From NCBI GenBank assembly GCA_945266285.1, contig CALYOP010000005.1:1-64000 (forward strand): a stretch of 64,000 nucleotides of DNA, read 5' to 3'. Numbering within the stretch: position 1 is the first letter of the stretch; each line of letters begins with the position of its first letter. Shown piece by piece: positions 19,114-27,628 of this stretch. Below the pieces are notes generated by a model. It saw only the letters and a program-made list of their open reading frames with translations. It had not been told where the DNA came from and searched no databases. Both the position numbers and the translations under genes were made by a program. This DNA is from an uncultured Commensalibacter sp. Lineage in GTDB: Bacteria; Pseudomonadota; Alphaproteobacteria; Acetobacterales; Acetobacteraceae.

Positions 19114-20055
19114 TTAATGCTGGGCATTGCTTTTACTTTTTTTATCTTCATGTTCTAATTTTTTTAATTGAGAAAAAGCAAGATTATAGGTTATCTGATC
19201 AGCCGATGGCGACATTGCTTGATTCAACCAAAGTCTTGCTTGATATTTATCTTTTAATAACGCTGCACTTTGTCCAGCCTGCAAATAATAAGCTGCGGCA
19301 GCACGATTATTCCCTAATGCTTGTTCTGCCTGTGCTTTAAGAGCGATAACTCTGGCCATACTGCGATATTCGATTTCATTTCGTCGTATGTTTTCAGCTT
19401 TATCCGCATTTACTAATGTCTGTGCAAATTGACCTGATTGGAATGCCAAGCGTGCTTGTAATTCTGCTTGATCGGCTTTCCACGTATCCGAAGCATCATG
19501 CTTGCTTTTTTGAATTAAAGCGTCCAACTTTTGCAAATAAATTTGTAATTGATCCGTATTTCGCATTCGGTCTGCAATTAAACCTGATAAAAAATACGCA
19601 CGTTCCTGGATATCTTCCTGATCGCTTTGTTGGGCATTCATAGCAAGCGTTGCGGAGCGGGATAAATGATTTTGGCGAAAAAATAACCCTGCTTCAACTA
19701 AATCAAGTTGATAACTATTTGCTTGATTACGCACATAAAGTTCGTTGCGCGTTTGTTGAATCGTTGCTTGTGTTTTAGATAATTGATCTAATCCTAATTG
19801 AACAACAGCAAGATTATAACCGGCATCATCAATTTCTGAAGCATCATTACGTCTCAAAGCATAATCAAAAGCCAATTTATATTGCGTTTCTGCTTGCTGA
19901 AGACGATGATAGTAAACGGCCTCTTTCCCTACATCCATAGTCCGTTCAAGAGGATCGTCCAGCGGTAGATCTTTTTGACCTCCACCACCACAAGCAACCA
20001 GACCAAAGGCTATTACAGAACCAAGAATTGATGAAAAACAAATATTCCTAATCAT
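19114..20055 (-). CDS. TPR-like lipoprotein, last gene of the MCE operon
   Basis: 313 residues with a lipoprotein signal: hydrophobic segment then lipobox LVAC, with Cys22 as the lipidated residue, followed by Gly4. The mature part is almost all helical, in repeated helix pairs (YYHRLQQAETQYKLAFDYAL, AKAEQALGNNRAAAAYYLQA and others) like a TPR array. The start ATG overlaps the stop of the MCE gene (ATGA), so it is translationally coupled. It occupies the position where MCE operons often carry an ABC-type auxiliary lipoprotein, but I see no similarity to that beta-sandwich family. Inference: an outer-membrane or periplasmic partner of the MCE protein. Confidence 0.8.
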   Translation of the reverse strand: MIRNICFSSILGSVIAFGLVACGGGGQKDLPLDDPLERTMDVGKEAVYYHRLQQAETQYKLAFDYALRRNDASEIDDAGYNLAVVQLGLDQLSKTQATIQQTRNELYVRNQANSYQLDLVEAGLFFRQNHLSRSATLAMNAQQSDQEDIQERAYFLSGLIADRMRNTDQLQIYLQKLDALIQKSKHDASDTWKADQAELQARLAFQSGQFAQTLVNADKAENIRRNEIEYRSMARVIALKAQAEQALGNNRAAAAYYLQAGQSAALLKDKYQARLWLNQAMSPSADQITYNLAFSQLKKLEHEDKKSKSNAQH

Positions 20056-21011
20056 GGCTGCACCTCACGAGCGGGCAGTCTATGGCTTTTGTGTTTTGTC
20101 TTGTGTCCGCTTCCGCCTAAATACCATAAACCTCTTACTTGAACCAAAAGACGTTGTAAATCGGCAATGGTTGATTGCAATTGTGTCATCATTGCAGGTA
20201 ATTGCTCCGAAGTATCCTTAAGATTTTTGGATAATGGTACAAGATTTGGACTGGCTTTGGTGACATCTTTGGATACTTTTCGGAAATTGACCATCACTTG
20301 ATCAGAATGCCGGATGACCTGATTAATATTTGATTCAATCGGTTTAAGATCATTTACAATATTATTTAAAGTCGCAATCATATTTTCGGTACGACGAATA
20401 AGTTCGTCATTATTAACCAGCCGCCCTATTGTTCCTTTTCCTTGTTGAATGCTTTCAACCGTCATTTCCAAAGCGCGCATGGTACGTTGGGCACTATCCA
20501 TAGCAGGGACAATACGCGCATGAATCTGTGAAACCATCTGTGTGATCTGATCTGCAGGATTAGGTTCAGCTTCTGCACCTAATACGGCATAGTGCCAATC
20601 CAAAGGCAAACTAAAACCGCGGCTAATTGAAATATAAGAAGCCCCCGCCACGGCAAAACGTCTACGAATTGTTGCTTTGCTGTCATGGCGAATAAACGTT
20701 GTTACTTGCGGATCAATCGTAGCCACTGCATATATCCCACCGTCAGGATTCACCATAATCCGCTTAATCGTGCCAGCATGAATACCAAATACTTCGACAT
20801 CATCCCCTACGGATAGGTTATCAACACCCGTTTGTGGTAAAACAATATTTAATTGTGCTGCAGGGGTCATCCAATTCCGCAAAACACCGGCTTCGATAAC
20901 AGCACCAATAAAAAGAACGACGCATAGCAATACTAATCCACCAATCCATTCATTGGTATAACGAAGTTGAAATAATTGCTGTGTTTTTAAATATTGTTTG
21001 CCATTAAACAT
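20052..21011 (-). CDS. MCE-family (MlaD-like) substrate-binding protein
   Basis: Inner-membrane anchored periplasmic lipid-binding protein, 319 residues. One N-terminal helix (about 23-43), then a single MCE domain (about 52-130) with GVDNLSVGDDVEVFGIHAGTI, then a long helical region (about 140-290, repeated polar heptads with MTQLQSTIADLQRLL). MlaD homologues form hexameric rings that pass phospholipids across the periplasm. The gene overlaps the ATPase-like gene by 8 bp and the lipoprotein gene by 4 bp. C-terminal tail is basic (KTKHKSHRLP). Confidence 0.88.
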   Translation of the reverse strand: MFNGKQYLKTQQLFQLRYTNEWIGGLVLLCVVLFIGAVIEAGVLRNWMTPAAQLNIVLPQTGVDNLSVGDDVEVFGIHAGTIKRIMVNPDGGIYAVATIDPQVTTFIRHDSKATIRRRFAVAGASYISISRGFSLPLDWHYAVLGAEAEPNPADQITQMVSQIHARIVPAMDSAQRTMRALEMTVESIQQGKGTIGRLVNNDELIRRTENMIATLNNIVNDLKPIESNINQVIRHSDQVMVNFRKVSKDVTKASPNLVPLSKNLKDTSEQLPAMMTQLQSTIADLQRLLVQVRGLWYLGGSGHKTKHKSHRLPAREVQP

Positions 21012-21711
21012 CTACATTATAAGAACCGCTTACGGTTAATCCTCTTTCCTGTAAATTCATCCACTGCGTAACATTTTGTCGGTAATTAGACCAAATCGAT
21101 AATTGTCGGGTAAAACATATTATACCTGCCCCTCGATTTTGAGCATTATTCAGCATCGTCATAAAAGGAACGCTTAATTCAGCCGCGTAGTTTTCAAGCG
21201 GATATTCAAATAACAATAAATCTGGTTGTCCCAAAAACGCACGAACACAAGCTGCACGTGCTAGATCAATACTACTAAGATGTCGCGGTGAATCAATAGG
21301 AATTCCTGGCAGATCAAAATCATAACAAAGTTCCATTGCTTCTGAAGTAATATCTTTTAAATCGAGCTTGGTATGATGAAGCAAAGGTAAAAGAATATTG
21401 ATCGACATTGGATACATATCGATCCAGCTTCCTTTTTGGGTTATCCGTCCTATTCTTCCTCTTAACGCTGAAAGTCGTGGTTCTTTAAGCTTTCCCCAAT
21501 CCAAATTGTTAAAATAAACGGCCCCAGTTTCTAATGGGATCATTCCGCTACACAAATCAGCAAAAGCGCTACTGGTAACAGTATCTCGACATTCAATGAT
21601 GATGCAATCACCTGGCATGACTTTAAGATTGAAAGTACAAGGTGGTAAATTACTTTCTTCGAATAAAGGCATAGCATCCTGAATTTCTAGCAAGGTTGTA
21701 CGTTCAATCAT
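21004..21711 (-). CDS. MlaF-like ABC ATPase homologue with lost catalytic motifs
   Basis: 235 residues aligning end to end with ABC ATPases of the MlaF group (my alignment by eye). The Walker A P-loop is replaced by ECRDTVTSSA (40-49), with no Gly-rich loop and no Lys. The Q-loop Gln92 stays (TQKGS). The signature is LSSID (145-149) instead of LSGG. Walker B is LLLFEYP (165-171), so the Asp is Glu and the catalytic Glu is Tyr. The H-loop His is Arg202 (TRQ). Such a protein should not hydrolyse ATP. The frame is intact, normal in length and nested between overlapping or abutting genes, so it is probably expressed as a structural pseudo-ATPase. General fold call is firm; loss of activity is inference. 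Confidence 0.82.
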   Translation of the reverse strand: MIERTTLLEIQDAMPLFEESNLPPCTFNLKVMPGDCIIIECRDTVTSSAFADLCSGMIPLETGAVYFNNLDWGKLKEPRLSALRGRIGRITQKGSWIDMYPMSINILLPLLHHTKLDLKDITSEAMELCYDFDLPGIPIDSPRHLSSIDLARAACVRAFLGQPDLLLFEYPLENYAAELSVPFMTMLNNAQNRGAGIICFTRQLSIWSNYRQNVTQWMNLQERGLTVSGSYNVDV

Positions 21712-21714
21712 GAA

Positions 21715-22755
21715 TTAGAAATCCAATGTAAACAGAACATTAACCACCATAATTAGCATAATTCCGCGCGTAAATCCTTTGGGAAGTAAAGTCGATGGAT
21801 CATCATATTCTTTAGCATTCATTCCGGTAATACAAGATCCAATACCGATTAAAAAACCACTAATTAAAAATTTTAACGGGATTGTAACATAATCCCATGC
21901 AGCCATAGAAAAGAGGATATCACTATAAAATGACCATATCGAAGTTTTAATAGAACCCAAAATAAAGGTAACAAGATAACCCGTAAACAAGGAAACCGTA
22001 CCAAAAATCATCCCCAACGCAAAACTACTAACCGTAAATGCCCATGCCCGTGGAAGCACAATTGTTACAAAAGGATCAATGCCGATTGAATTATATGTTC
22101 GTAATTGTCCTCCCGTAGCTAACAAACTGCATTCAGCAACGCTTAAAATCCCATTGCGTCCTAATAAAATCATACCGACAAAAATCGGTGATAATTCCCG
22201 AAGTATAACGGTCACCAAAATAGGTGCCGTCATTTTTGAAAGTCCAGTTAACCCAAGCCAATATACAGCTTGAGAAACCACCGCAAGGCCGGTAAGTGAT
22301 GCCGTAAAAACAGTGCTAAATAATCCCCCACCCAAAGATTGTCCCAATATACGGACAAATTCATATCTTGTTGTTCGACGCCAATTATAAAGGAAAAAAC
22401 TTTCGATAATTACACCGTATGATGCGCCTAATACATCGAGTAAAAACCCACAATAACTTCGGACGGATTTCCCTATAAAATGGATAAAAGATAGAAAACT
22501 CCAAACAACAATAATTTCCATTTTTTTAAAAAAAGGAAATGATGCTTTATCGGCCTGTTTTAAACGCCATGAAAGATAATTCTGATTTAGCTCAGCCTCT
22601 TGTCTATTAACCAACTCCACGAATTTATCGGGATTTTTAACCGCTTCTTGCACCTGTGTAGAAGATATAACATTTTGATCGTTCAATTCGGTCTTATTGA
22701 ACGTTTTATCATTTCGATCAGATGTTAGATTTTTATTATTGCTTGAATTAATCAT
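21715..22755 (-). CDS. MlaE-like ABC transporter permease
   Basis: Inner-membrane permease of the MlaE/YrbE group, 346 residues. A polar N-terminal extension of about 80 residues precedes the amphipathic helix and about five to six membrane helices. Family marks kept: GLTGLSKMTAPILVTVILRELSP, LLGRNG, IGIDPFVTIVLPRAWA. The cytoplasmic coupling segment, normally AELGTM...EQIDAL, reads AECSLLATGGQLRTY (207-221), so the coupling acidic/Asp residues are lost. Its ATG overlaps the stop of the sensor gene (ATGA), and the ATPase homologue follows after 3 bp. Confidence 0.85.
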   Translation of the reverse strand: MINSSNNKNLTSDRNDKTFNKTELNDQNVISSTQVQEAVKNPDKFVELVNRQEAELNQNYLSWRLKQADKASFPFFKKMEIIVVWSFLSFIHFIGKSVRSYCGFLLDVLGASYGVIIESFFLYNWRRTTRYEFVRILGQSLGGGLFSTVFTASLTGLAVVSQAVYWLGLTGLSKMTAPILVTVILRELSPIFVGMILLGRNGILSVAECSLLATGGQLRTYNSIGIDPFVTIVLPRAWAFTVSSFALGMIFGTVSLFTGYLVTFILGSIKTSIWSFYSDILFSMAAWDYVTIPLKFLISGFLIGIGSCITGMNAKEYDDPSTLLPKGFTRGIMLIMVVNVLFTLDF

Positions 22756-25142
22756 CGACGACCAGCAAGAATAAAGGTTCGAGAGACCCCCACTTTGGGA
22801 ACAAAAAAACTACCCCGTGGTCTGAAAAGGAAATCTTTACGCAAAAAGGCATAAGCACTTTCTGTAACTTGAATGGTTCCCCCTTCTCTTGCCATCCCCG
22901 CCATTAACGAAGCCCGCATAACGGTTGGCCCCCACAAATTAAATACCTGCGGATCTTTTCCTAACCACGTTCCCATTGCTGGCCCAACAGCAATACCAAT
23001 ACCAAATGATGAATCAGATTGTGTCGTTGCAATAAGTTCTATGCAAGCTGATCGAATATCCAACGCTGCATGCGCCAATCGGACGGGTGCTGTAGGATCA
23101 AAAGTTTTACTACATCCAGCAACGGCTACTATATGTCCGCCCATAACCTTCAAGTAAAACAAACCATATTTATTCGCAATTTCCTGAAGGTTTACTGCAA
23201 GCTTTTCGACATTTTCCACTTGCTGTTCAGACAAATCTGCCTGAGGATCCATATTTCCGCTAAAGATTAAATTCATTACCGAAACATGTGGGAATATTTT
23301 ATCAGGAAGTGGTTTATCCGGATCAAAATCTTTTAATCCTTCATGTTCAACATGCGGTGCAATTAAATAATTATCTTTATTACCCTTTTCATGTTTTAAA
23401 ATATCTTCATGCATGGTTTGGGTAAGCCATGAAATGCCAGGTTCCCCGCTGTCCTTTCCACTCGTAGAAGAACCCATTTCCTGTTCATCATGATAATCTT
23501 CATTAATTTCAAATCGCATACTGATCAAACTTGCAAAAATCTTGATCATATGCATCGTTTGATGAACAAATGGAGAATCTTCAAGCAGGATTACCCCAAT
23601 AACCCCCTTTTTCCCTTGGATTGGAACAACCAATAATTTGCTGCTTTTAATGGATTGCATAAAGAGTAAATAAAACTGTTGTACCCTTTGATCCTTATCG
23701 GCTTGATCAATCTGAATAATCTCGCTTTGATCAAGCAATTTAAAGAAATCAGGGATTTCAATATTGGAATATTCAACACCACCCGAATGCGTTCCATTTT
23801 CACGATCAAAAACATCTTCACTAAGCAAAGCCTGTCCATGATGAATTAGCCGCCATATGCTAACTCGTCGTGCCAATGTTAAACGACTTAGCTCTTCAGA
23901 AAAAATTAATGCTTCATGATCGGAAGCAAAAACTTCTGGCTTGACCGAGATATTTTCTAATGCATGAACCTCACGACGTCCCAATTCTTGAATGAAACGG
24001 AAACTTCTTCCTAAAGCTTCCATTTTTCTTCCTTGCCAAACCAATAATCCTGCCATAATCGCCGCTAATGCGACAACTAAAAGCGAAAATAATAGGTTTT
24101 GCTTACCATCAGCTACGGCAAATTCAGAAAAATCTCGCTCGGGCATAACAATCATTACAACCCAATTCTGTGCAGATTTAGGTAATTGCGCTGCAATGCT
24201 AATATAATTAGTTTTATTAATTTTAATATTATGCACCCCGTAGCCATTCACTCGGAATACATCATAAGCCCTGGCCAAAACAGGATTAACCTTAGGATCA
24301 ATTTTGTTGTCAGCAGGATCCCATCCCGGTTGTTCAACTTTTAGCAACATATCACGAGAAGCTACAATATTGCCCTTACGATCCATAATAAGTGCAACAG
24401 AATTTTTACTTATATGAAGTGAAGATAAAAAAGAGGTCAACTGATTAAGCGATATATTAACCGCAAATACGTTTTTCAATCCATTTTGATCAGTAAAAGG
24501 GATCGAAGCCGTTATCACCAATTGTTTTAATGATGGCACAACATAAGGGGCTGACCATGTTAATTCACCAGCTGCCACCGCATTTTTATACCATTCGCGT
24601 TTACGAGGATCATAAGCATTTGCCGGTGACAATCCTTGATCCAATTTTTTTCCTTGGGTGGTACGGCTTTCGCGTAAGAACTGTCCACCTTTATTATCGG
24701 GTTGCAAGGTTATAATCTCAACCCTGTCTTTCTGCATATTGGAGCGATCGACTAATGCGAATTCTCCATTATCATTAGCTATGTGAAAAGACTGTATCTG
24801 CTTTACCTGCCGCAGACTGCTCATGGCGTAGGAATAAAACATACCCCGCTTATATTCGATTGGAATATGGCTCAGCATATCAATTGCTAAAATGCTGTCA
24901 CTCGTAGCAGGCCTTAAATAATTTGCTACTTCTTGAGAAATGCGGGATTGTTCACTATTCAAAATCACTTGTGTTAAACGAAGAATACCATTACGGGTTG
25001 CGTTATAAGACCGTATGCTGATCCCAACGACAACGATAACAACCAAAATCACAGCAAGAACGGGTACGCCAACACGCAAAAATAGACGTCTTAAACGATG
25101 GTCAGGTTCTTGGGTTGGATTGATGATTTCTCCTGCAAGCAC
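22752..25142 (-). CDS. Membrane sensor: dCache, GAF-like and inactive class III cyclase-like domains
   Basis: 796 residues, GTG start behind AAGGGA. Order: membrane helix 23-43; periplasmic dCache domain about 55-345 with YDPRKREWYKNA at 177-188; helix 348-369; GAF-like domain about 400-545; low-complexity linker; cyclase-homology domain about 616-796 (GIGIAVGPAMGTWLG, FNLWGPTVMRASLMAGM). In that domain the first metal Asp is Ile626 (VSVMNLIF), the second is Gly669 (KVMGGH), and the catalytic Asn/Arg of VNxASR are Met742/Leu746. It should be unable to make cAMP or cGMP. It leads the MCE operon and overlaps the permease gene by 4 bp; inference: it senses a periplasmic ligand and controls the transporter by contact. 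Confidence 0.83.
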   Translation of the reverse strand: MLAGEIINPTQEPDHRLRRLFLRVGVPVLAVILVVIVVVGISIRSYNATRNGILRLTQVILNSEQSRISQEVANYLRPATSDSILAIDMLSHIPIEYKRGMFYSYAMSSLRQVKQIQSFHIANDNGEFALVDRSNMQKDRVEIITLQPDNKGGQFLRESRTTQGKKLDQGLSPANAYDPRKREWYKNAVAAGELTWSAPYVVPSLKQLVITASIPFTDQNGLKNVFAVNISLNQLTSFLSSLHISKNSVALIMDRKGNIVASRDMLLKVEQPGWDPADNKIDPKVNPVLARAYDVFRVNGYGVHNIKINKTNYISIAAQLPKSAQNWVVMIVMPERDFSEFAVADGKQNLLFSLLVVALAAIMAGLLVWQGRKMEALGRSFRFIQELGRREVHALENISVKPEVFASDHEALIFSEELSRLTLARRVSIWRLIHHGQALLSEDVFDRENGTHSGGVEYSNIEIPDFFKLLDQSEIIQIDQADKDQRVQQFYLLFMQSIKSSKLLVVPIQGKKGVIGVILLEDSPFVHQTMHMIKIFASLISMRFEINEDYHDEQEMGSSTSGKDSGEPGISWLTQTMHEDILKHEKGNKDNYLIAPHVEHEGLKDFDPDKPLPDKIFPHVSVMNLIFSGNMDPQADLSEQQVENVEKLAVNLQEIANKYGLFYLKVMGGHIVAVAGCSKTFDPTAPVRLAHAALDIRSACIELIATTQSDSSFGIGIAVGPAMGTWLGKDPQVFNLWGPTVMRASLMAGMAREGGTIQVTESAYAFLRKDFLFRPRGSFFVPKVGVSRTFILAGRR

Positions 25143-25374
25143 AAGAAATTCCCTTAAGTTATCTTCAAAATTGCGGTATTAATGACGAATAAGGATAAAC
25201 GTTTAATCCATATGTGTAAATTCCTATTTTGTTTTACATTAATTATGATCACTTTATCAATGTGAATAATTATAAGGTTTCTATGGAGTTTGTTTTTCGT
25301 TATTTGAATATAATGAAAATGATTAACCGTCTTATCCGCTTATTTTAGATAGTTTTTCTAATGAAAGTATTTTT

Positions 25375-25848
25375 ATGACCCCTTCATGTGCTGTATTATT
25401 TGTTTGTTTAGGCAATATTTGTCGATCCCCTTTGGCAGAAGCTGCATTTCGACAAGAAGCTAAAAAAAGAGGATGGGATATAAAAATCGATTCAGCAGGA
25501 TTAGGTGGCTGGCATATTGGTGATCCACCGGATGTGCGGGCTATTCGTGAAGCAAAAAAACAGAATATCGACATTACTCATTATCGTGGAAGAAAAGTTT
25601 CTACACAGGATTTTACGCAATTCACCCATATTGTCGCCATGGACAATGAGAACCTTTCTCGGCTTCGTGCGTTATCACCACAGAATAGTACCGCTCATAT
25701 TGCCTTGCTTATGGATTATGTTCCGAACAAAGCTGGTCAAGAAATCGCCGATCCTTATTATGGAAATGAAAAAGATTTCGACAGAACTTGGGAGCAAGTA
25801 CATGAAGGCGCTATTGCTTTAGCCGATCATTTAGAAAAACAATCCTGA
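25375..25848 (+). CDS. Low molecular weight protein-tyrosine-phosphatase
   Basis: 157 residues. The active-site loop CLGNICRS has nucleophile Cys11 and Arg17, and the general acid is Asp126 in DPYYG. Both place it in the cysteine LMW-PTP family. Some members act on bacterial tyrosine kinases of exopolysaccharide systems, but none is nearby. A fructosamine-kinase gene begins 10 bp downstream, so the two may be co-transcribed and both may belong to protein-repair or dephosphorylation housekeeping. Confidence 0.92.
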   Translation: MTPSCAVLFVCLGNICRSPLAEAAFRQEAKKRGWDIKIDSAGLGGWHIGDPPDVRAIREAKKQNIDITHYRGRKVSTQDFTQFTHIVAMDNENLSRLRALSPQNSTAHIALLMDYVPNKAGQEIADPYYGNEKDFDRTWEQVHEGAIALADHLEKQS

Positions 25849-25858
25849 GTTTTTAATT

Positions 25859-26680
25859 ATGAACCCGTATGACAATGATGCCTTAATTAAAGCCGCCAGT
25901 AATTTATTGAAAAAACCAATTCATTCTGTTCAGGTGATGGCACAAGGTGATCTTTCACGTACAATGCGGGTTACACTTGAAAATAATACATCTTATATTA
26001 TCAAAAATGGTCCTGACCCTTTAACAGAAGGAAATATGCTCAGGACTTTTACAGATCATGACATTCCAGCACCCCATGTCATTGCTGCTGATAAGCAAAT
26101 TTTAATCATTGAATGTCTTGATGAAAAAGGAAGTTTTTCCAAAGAGACATGGAAACAACTTGGTATCATTTTAACAAAAATGCATTGTGTTCATGGCCCC
26201 CAATATGGTTGGGAAAAAAATTATGCTTTTGGAAAAGTAACTATAATCAATGATTATAAAAATGATTGGGTTGATTTTTGGGGTCAAAATCGATTGGCAT
26301 GTTTTTTGAAACATGTCCCGATCGATATTGCTAATCCATTAGAAAAACTCATTAAGTCACTTGGAAACTATATCCCCAACCACCCATCTGCATCCCTTTT
26401 GCATGGTGATTTATGGACTGGAAATTTGCTAATCAGCAAAGATCAACCTTATCTTATTGACCCAGCTTGCTATTATGGACATGGAGAGGTCGATATCGCG
26501 ATGTTGAATGTTTTTGGTTCGCCAGATTCGACTTTTTATCAAAATTACGACCTTTTGGAAAAAGGATGGCAGGAAAGAATGCCCATTTATCAATTATTCC
26601 CTGCTTTGGTTCACTATCGCCTTTTCGGTGGTCAATATTTATCGATGGTATCGGGTTTACTTCAGAAAATAGGAATTTAA
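25859..26680 (+). CDS. Fructosamine kinase family protein
   Basis: 273 residues of the fructosamine-3-kinase/APH fold. Visible: the ATP-binding Lys in SYIIKNG, TKMHCVHGPQYGWEKNYAFG (helical lid with the family's QYGW), the catalytic HGDLWTGNLL, and the metal-binding DPACYYGHGEVDIAM. The family phosphorylates glycated lysines or ribulosamines, starting removal of sugar adducts from proteins. Bacterial members commonly sit next to an LMW-PTP gene, as here (gap of 10 bp), which fits an operon that deglycates and dephosphorylates. Confidence 0.92.
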   Translation: MNPYDNDALIKAASNLLKKPIHSVQVMAQGDLSRTMRVTLENNTSYIIKNGPDPLTEGNMLRTFTDHDIPAPHVIAADKQILIIECLDEKGSFSKETWKQLGIILTKMHCVHGPQYGWEKNYAFGKVTIINDYKNDWVDFWGQNRLACFLKHVPIDIANPLEKLIKSLGNYIPNHPSASLLHGDLWTGNLLISKDQPYLIDPACYYGHGEVDIAMLNVFGSPDSTFYQNYDLLEKGWQERMPIYQLFPALVHYRLFGGQYLSMVSGLLQKIGI

Positions 26681-26689
26681 TTAAGTATT

Positions 26690-26722
26690 ATTCCCAATTA
26701 TTCTAATTAAATAATCGGGAAT
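26690..26722. terminator. Hairpin between convergent fructosamine kinase and nadC
   Basis: ATTCCCAATTATT (26690-26702) pairs with AATAATCGGGAAT (26710-26722) with one A-C mismatch and a 7-base loop. A T-rich run follows on the plus side. Likely shared terminator. Confidence 0.6.
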
Positions 26723-26731
26723 TTTACAAAA

Positions 26732-27616
26732 TTACGAATTATTTTCTATAATTCTCATAGAATAATCAATAGCTTTGACGTCTTTGGTTAAACTACCAAT
26801 TGAAATTCGATCAACACCCGTTTTTGCAATTATTTGCACAGTTTCCTCATTCACACCGCCAGATGCCTCAAGCACCGCACGACCATTAGTTTGTTGTACA
26901 GCTTGTTGCATCATACTTACTGTGAAATTATCCAATAATATTGATTTGGCACCTGCCTGAATTGCTTCTTCTAACTGTTCTAGTGTTTCAACTTCAATTT
27001 GGATCGGCACATTTGTTTTTAAAGCAAGTGCTTTCTGCATAACCTGTCGAACACCACCAGCGGCAGCGATATGATTTTCTTTGATTAAAATACCATCATA
27101 AAGCGCAAAACGTTGATTTTCCCCTCCACCGATCCGAACAGCATATTTCTCCGCCATTCTAAGACCCGGCAAAGTCTTACGTGTATCAAGAATTTTTGCC
27201 GAAGAACCATGAATTAGATCGACATAACGACGCGTATAGGTTGCCACACCCGATAAAAGTTGCAAGAAATTCAATGCACTCCGTTCTGCTGTTAATAATG
27301 CGCGTGCGGACCCCGTAAGGGTACAGACTTTGGTATTTGAACCCATTCTATCCCCTTCAGCATAATGCCAAACAACATTCAATTTGGGATCAACCTCTTC
27401 TAATACAGCATTAAACCATGGTATGCCGCATAAAATACTCTCTTCCCGAACGATGACTTCTGCTTTTACTTGCAGATTTTCAGGAACGAGTAAGCCGGTA
27501 ACATCGCCACTTCCCACATCTTCAGTAATGGCATCATTTACATTTCTTTTAATCGCATTGCGTAAAATTTCATTCATTGAATCGGAAAATTTATCTTTAA
27601 TCGATTTCATATTCAT
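26732..27616 (-). CDS. nadC: Nicotinate-nucleotide pyrophosphorylase (quinolinate phosphoribosyltransferase)
   Basis: Converts quinolinate and PRPP to nicotinate mononucleotide in de novo NAD synthesis. 294 residues with DVGSGDVTG near residue 36, LLTAERSALNFLQLLSGVAT, the substrate-binding ILDTRKTLPGLR, KENHIAAAGG, and the barrel end LEASGGVNEETV...DRISIGSLTKDVKAID. All are QPRTase features, length standard. The gene follows nadA by 12 bp, so they form an operon; nadB is not here. Confidence 0.96.
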   Translation of the reverse strand: MNMKSIKDKFSDSMNEILRNAIKRNVNDAITEDVGSGDVTGLLVPENLQVKAEVIVREESILCGIPWFNAVLEEVDPKLNVVWHYAEGDRMGSNTKVCTLTGSARALLTAERSALNFLQLLSGVATYTRRYVDLIHGSSAKILDTRKTLPGLRMAEKYAVRIGGGENQRFALYDGILIKENHIAAAGGVRQVMQKALALKTNVPIQIEVETLEQLEEAIQAGAKSILLDNFTVSMMQQAVQQTNGRAVLEASGGVNEETVQIIAKTGVDRISIGSLTKDVKAIDYSMRIIENNS

Positions 27617-27628
27617 ATCTTTACAAAT

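Noticed and set aside
21004-21711. Pseudogene call for the MlaF-like gene
   Set aside because: Frame is intact, of normal length and coupled on both sides; motif loss without frame damage points to a non-catalytic protein.
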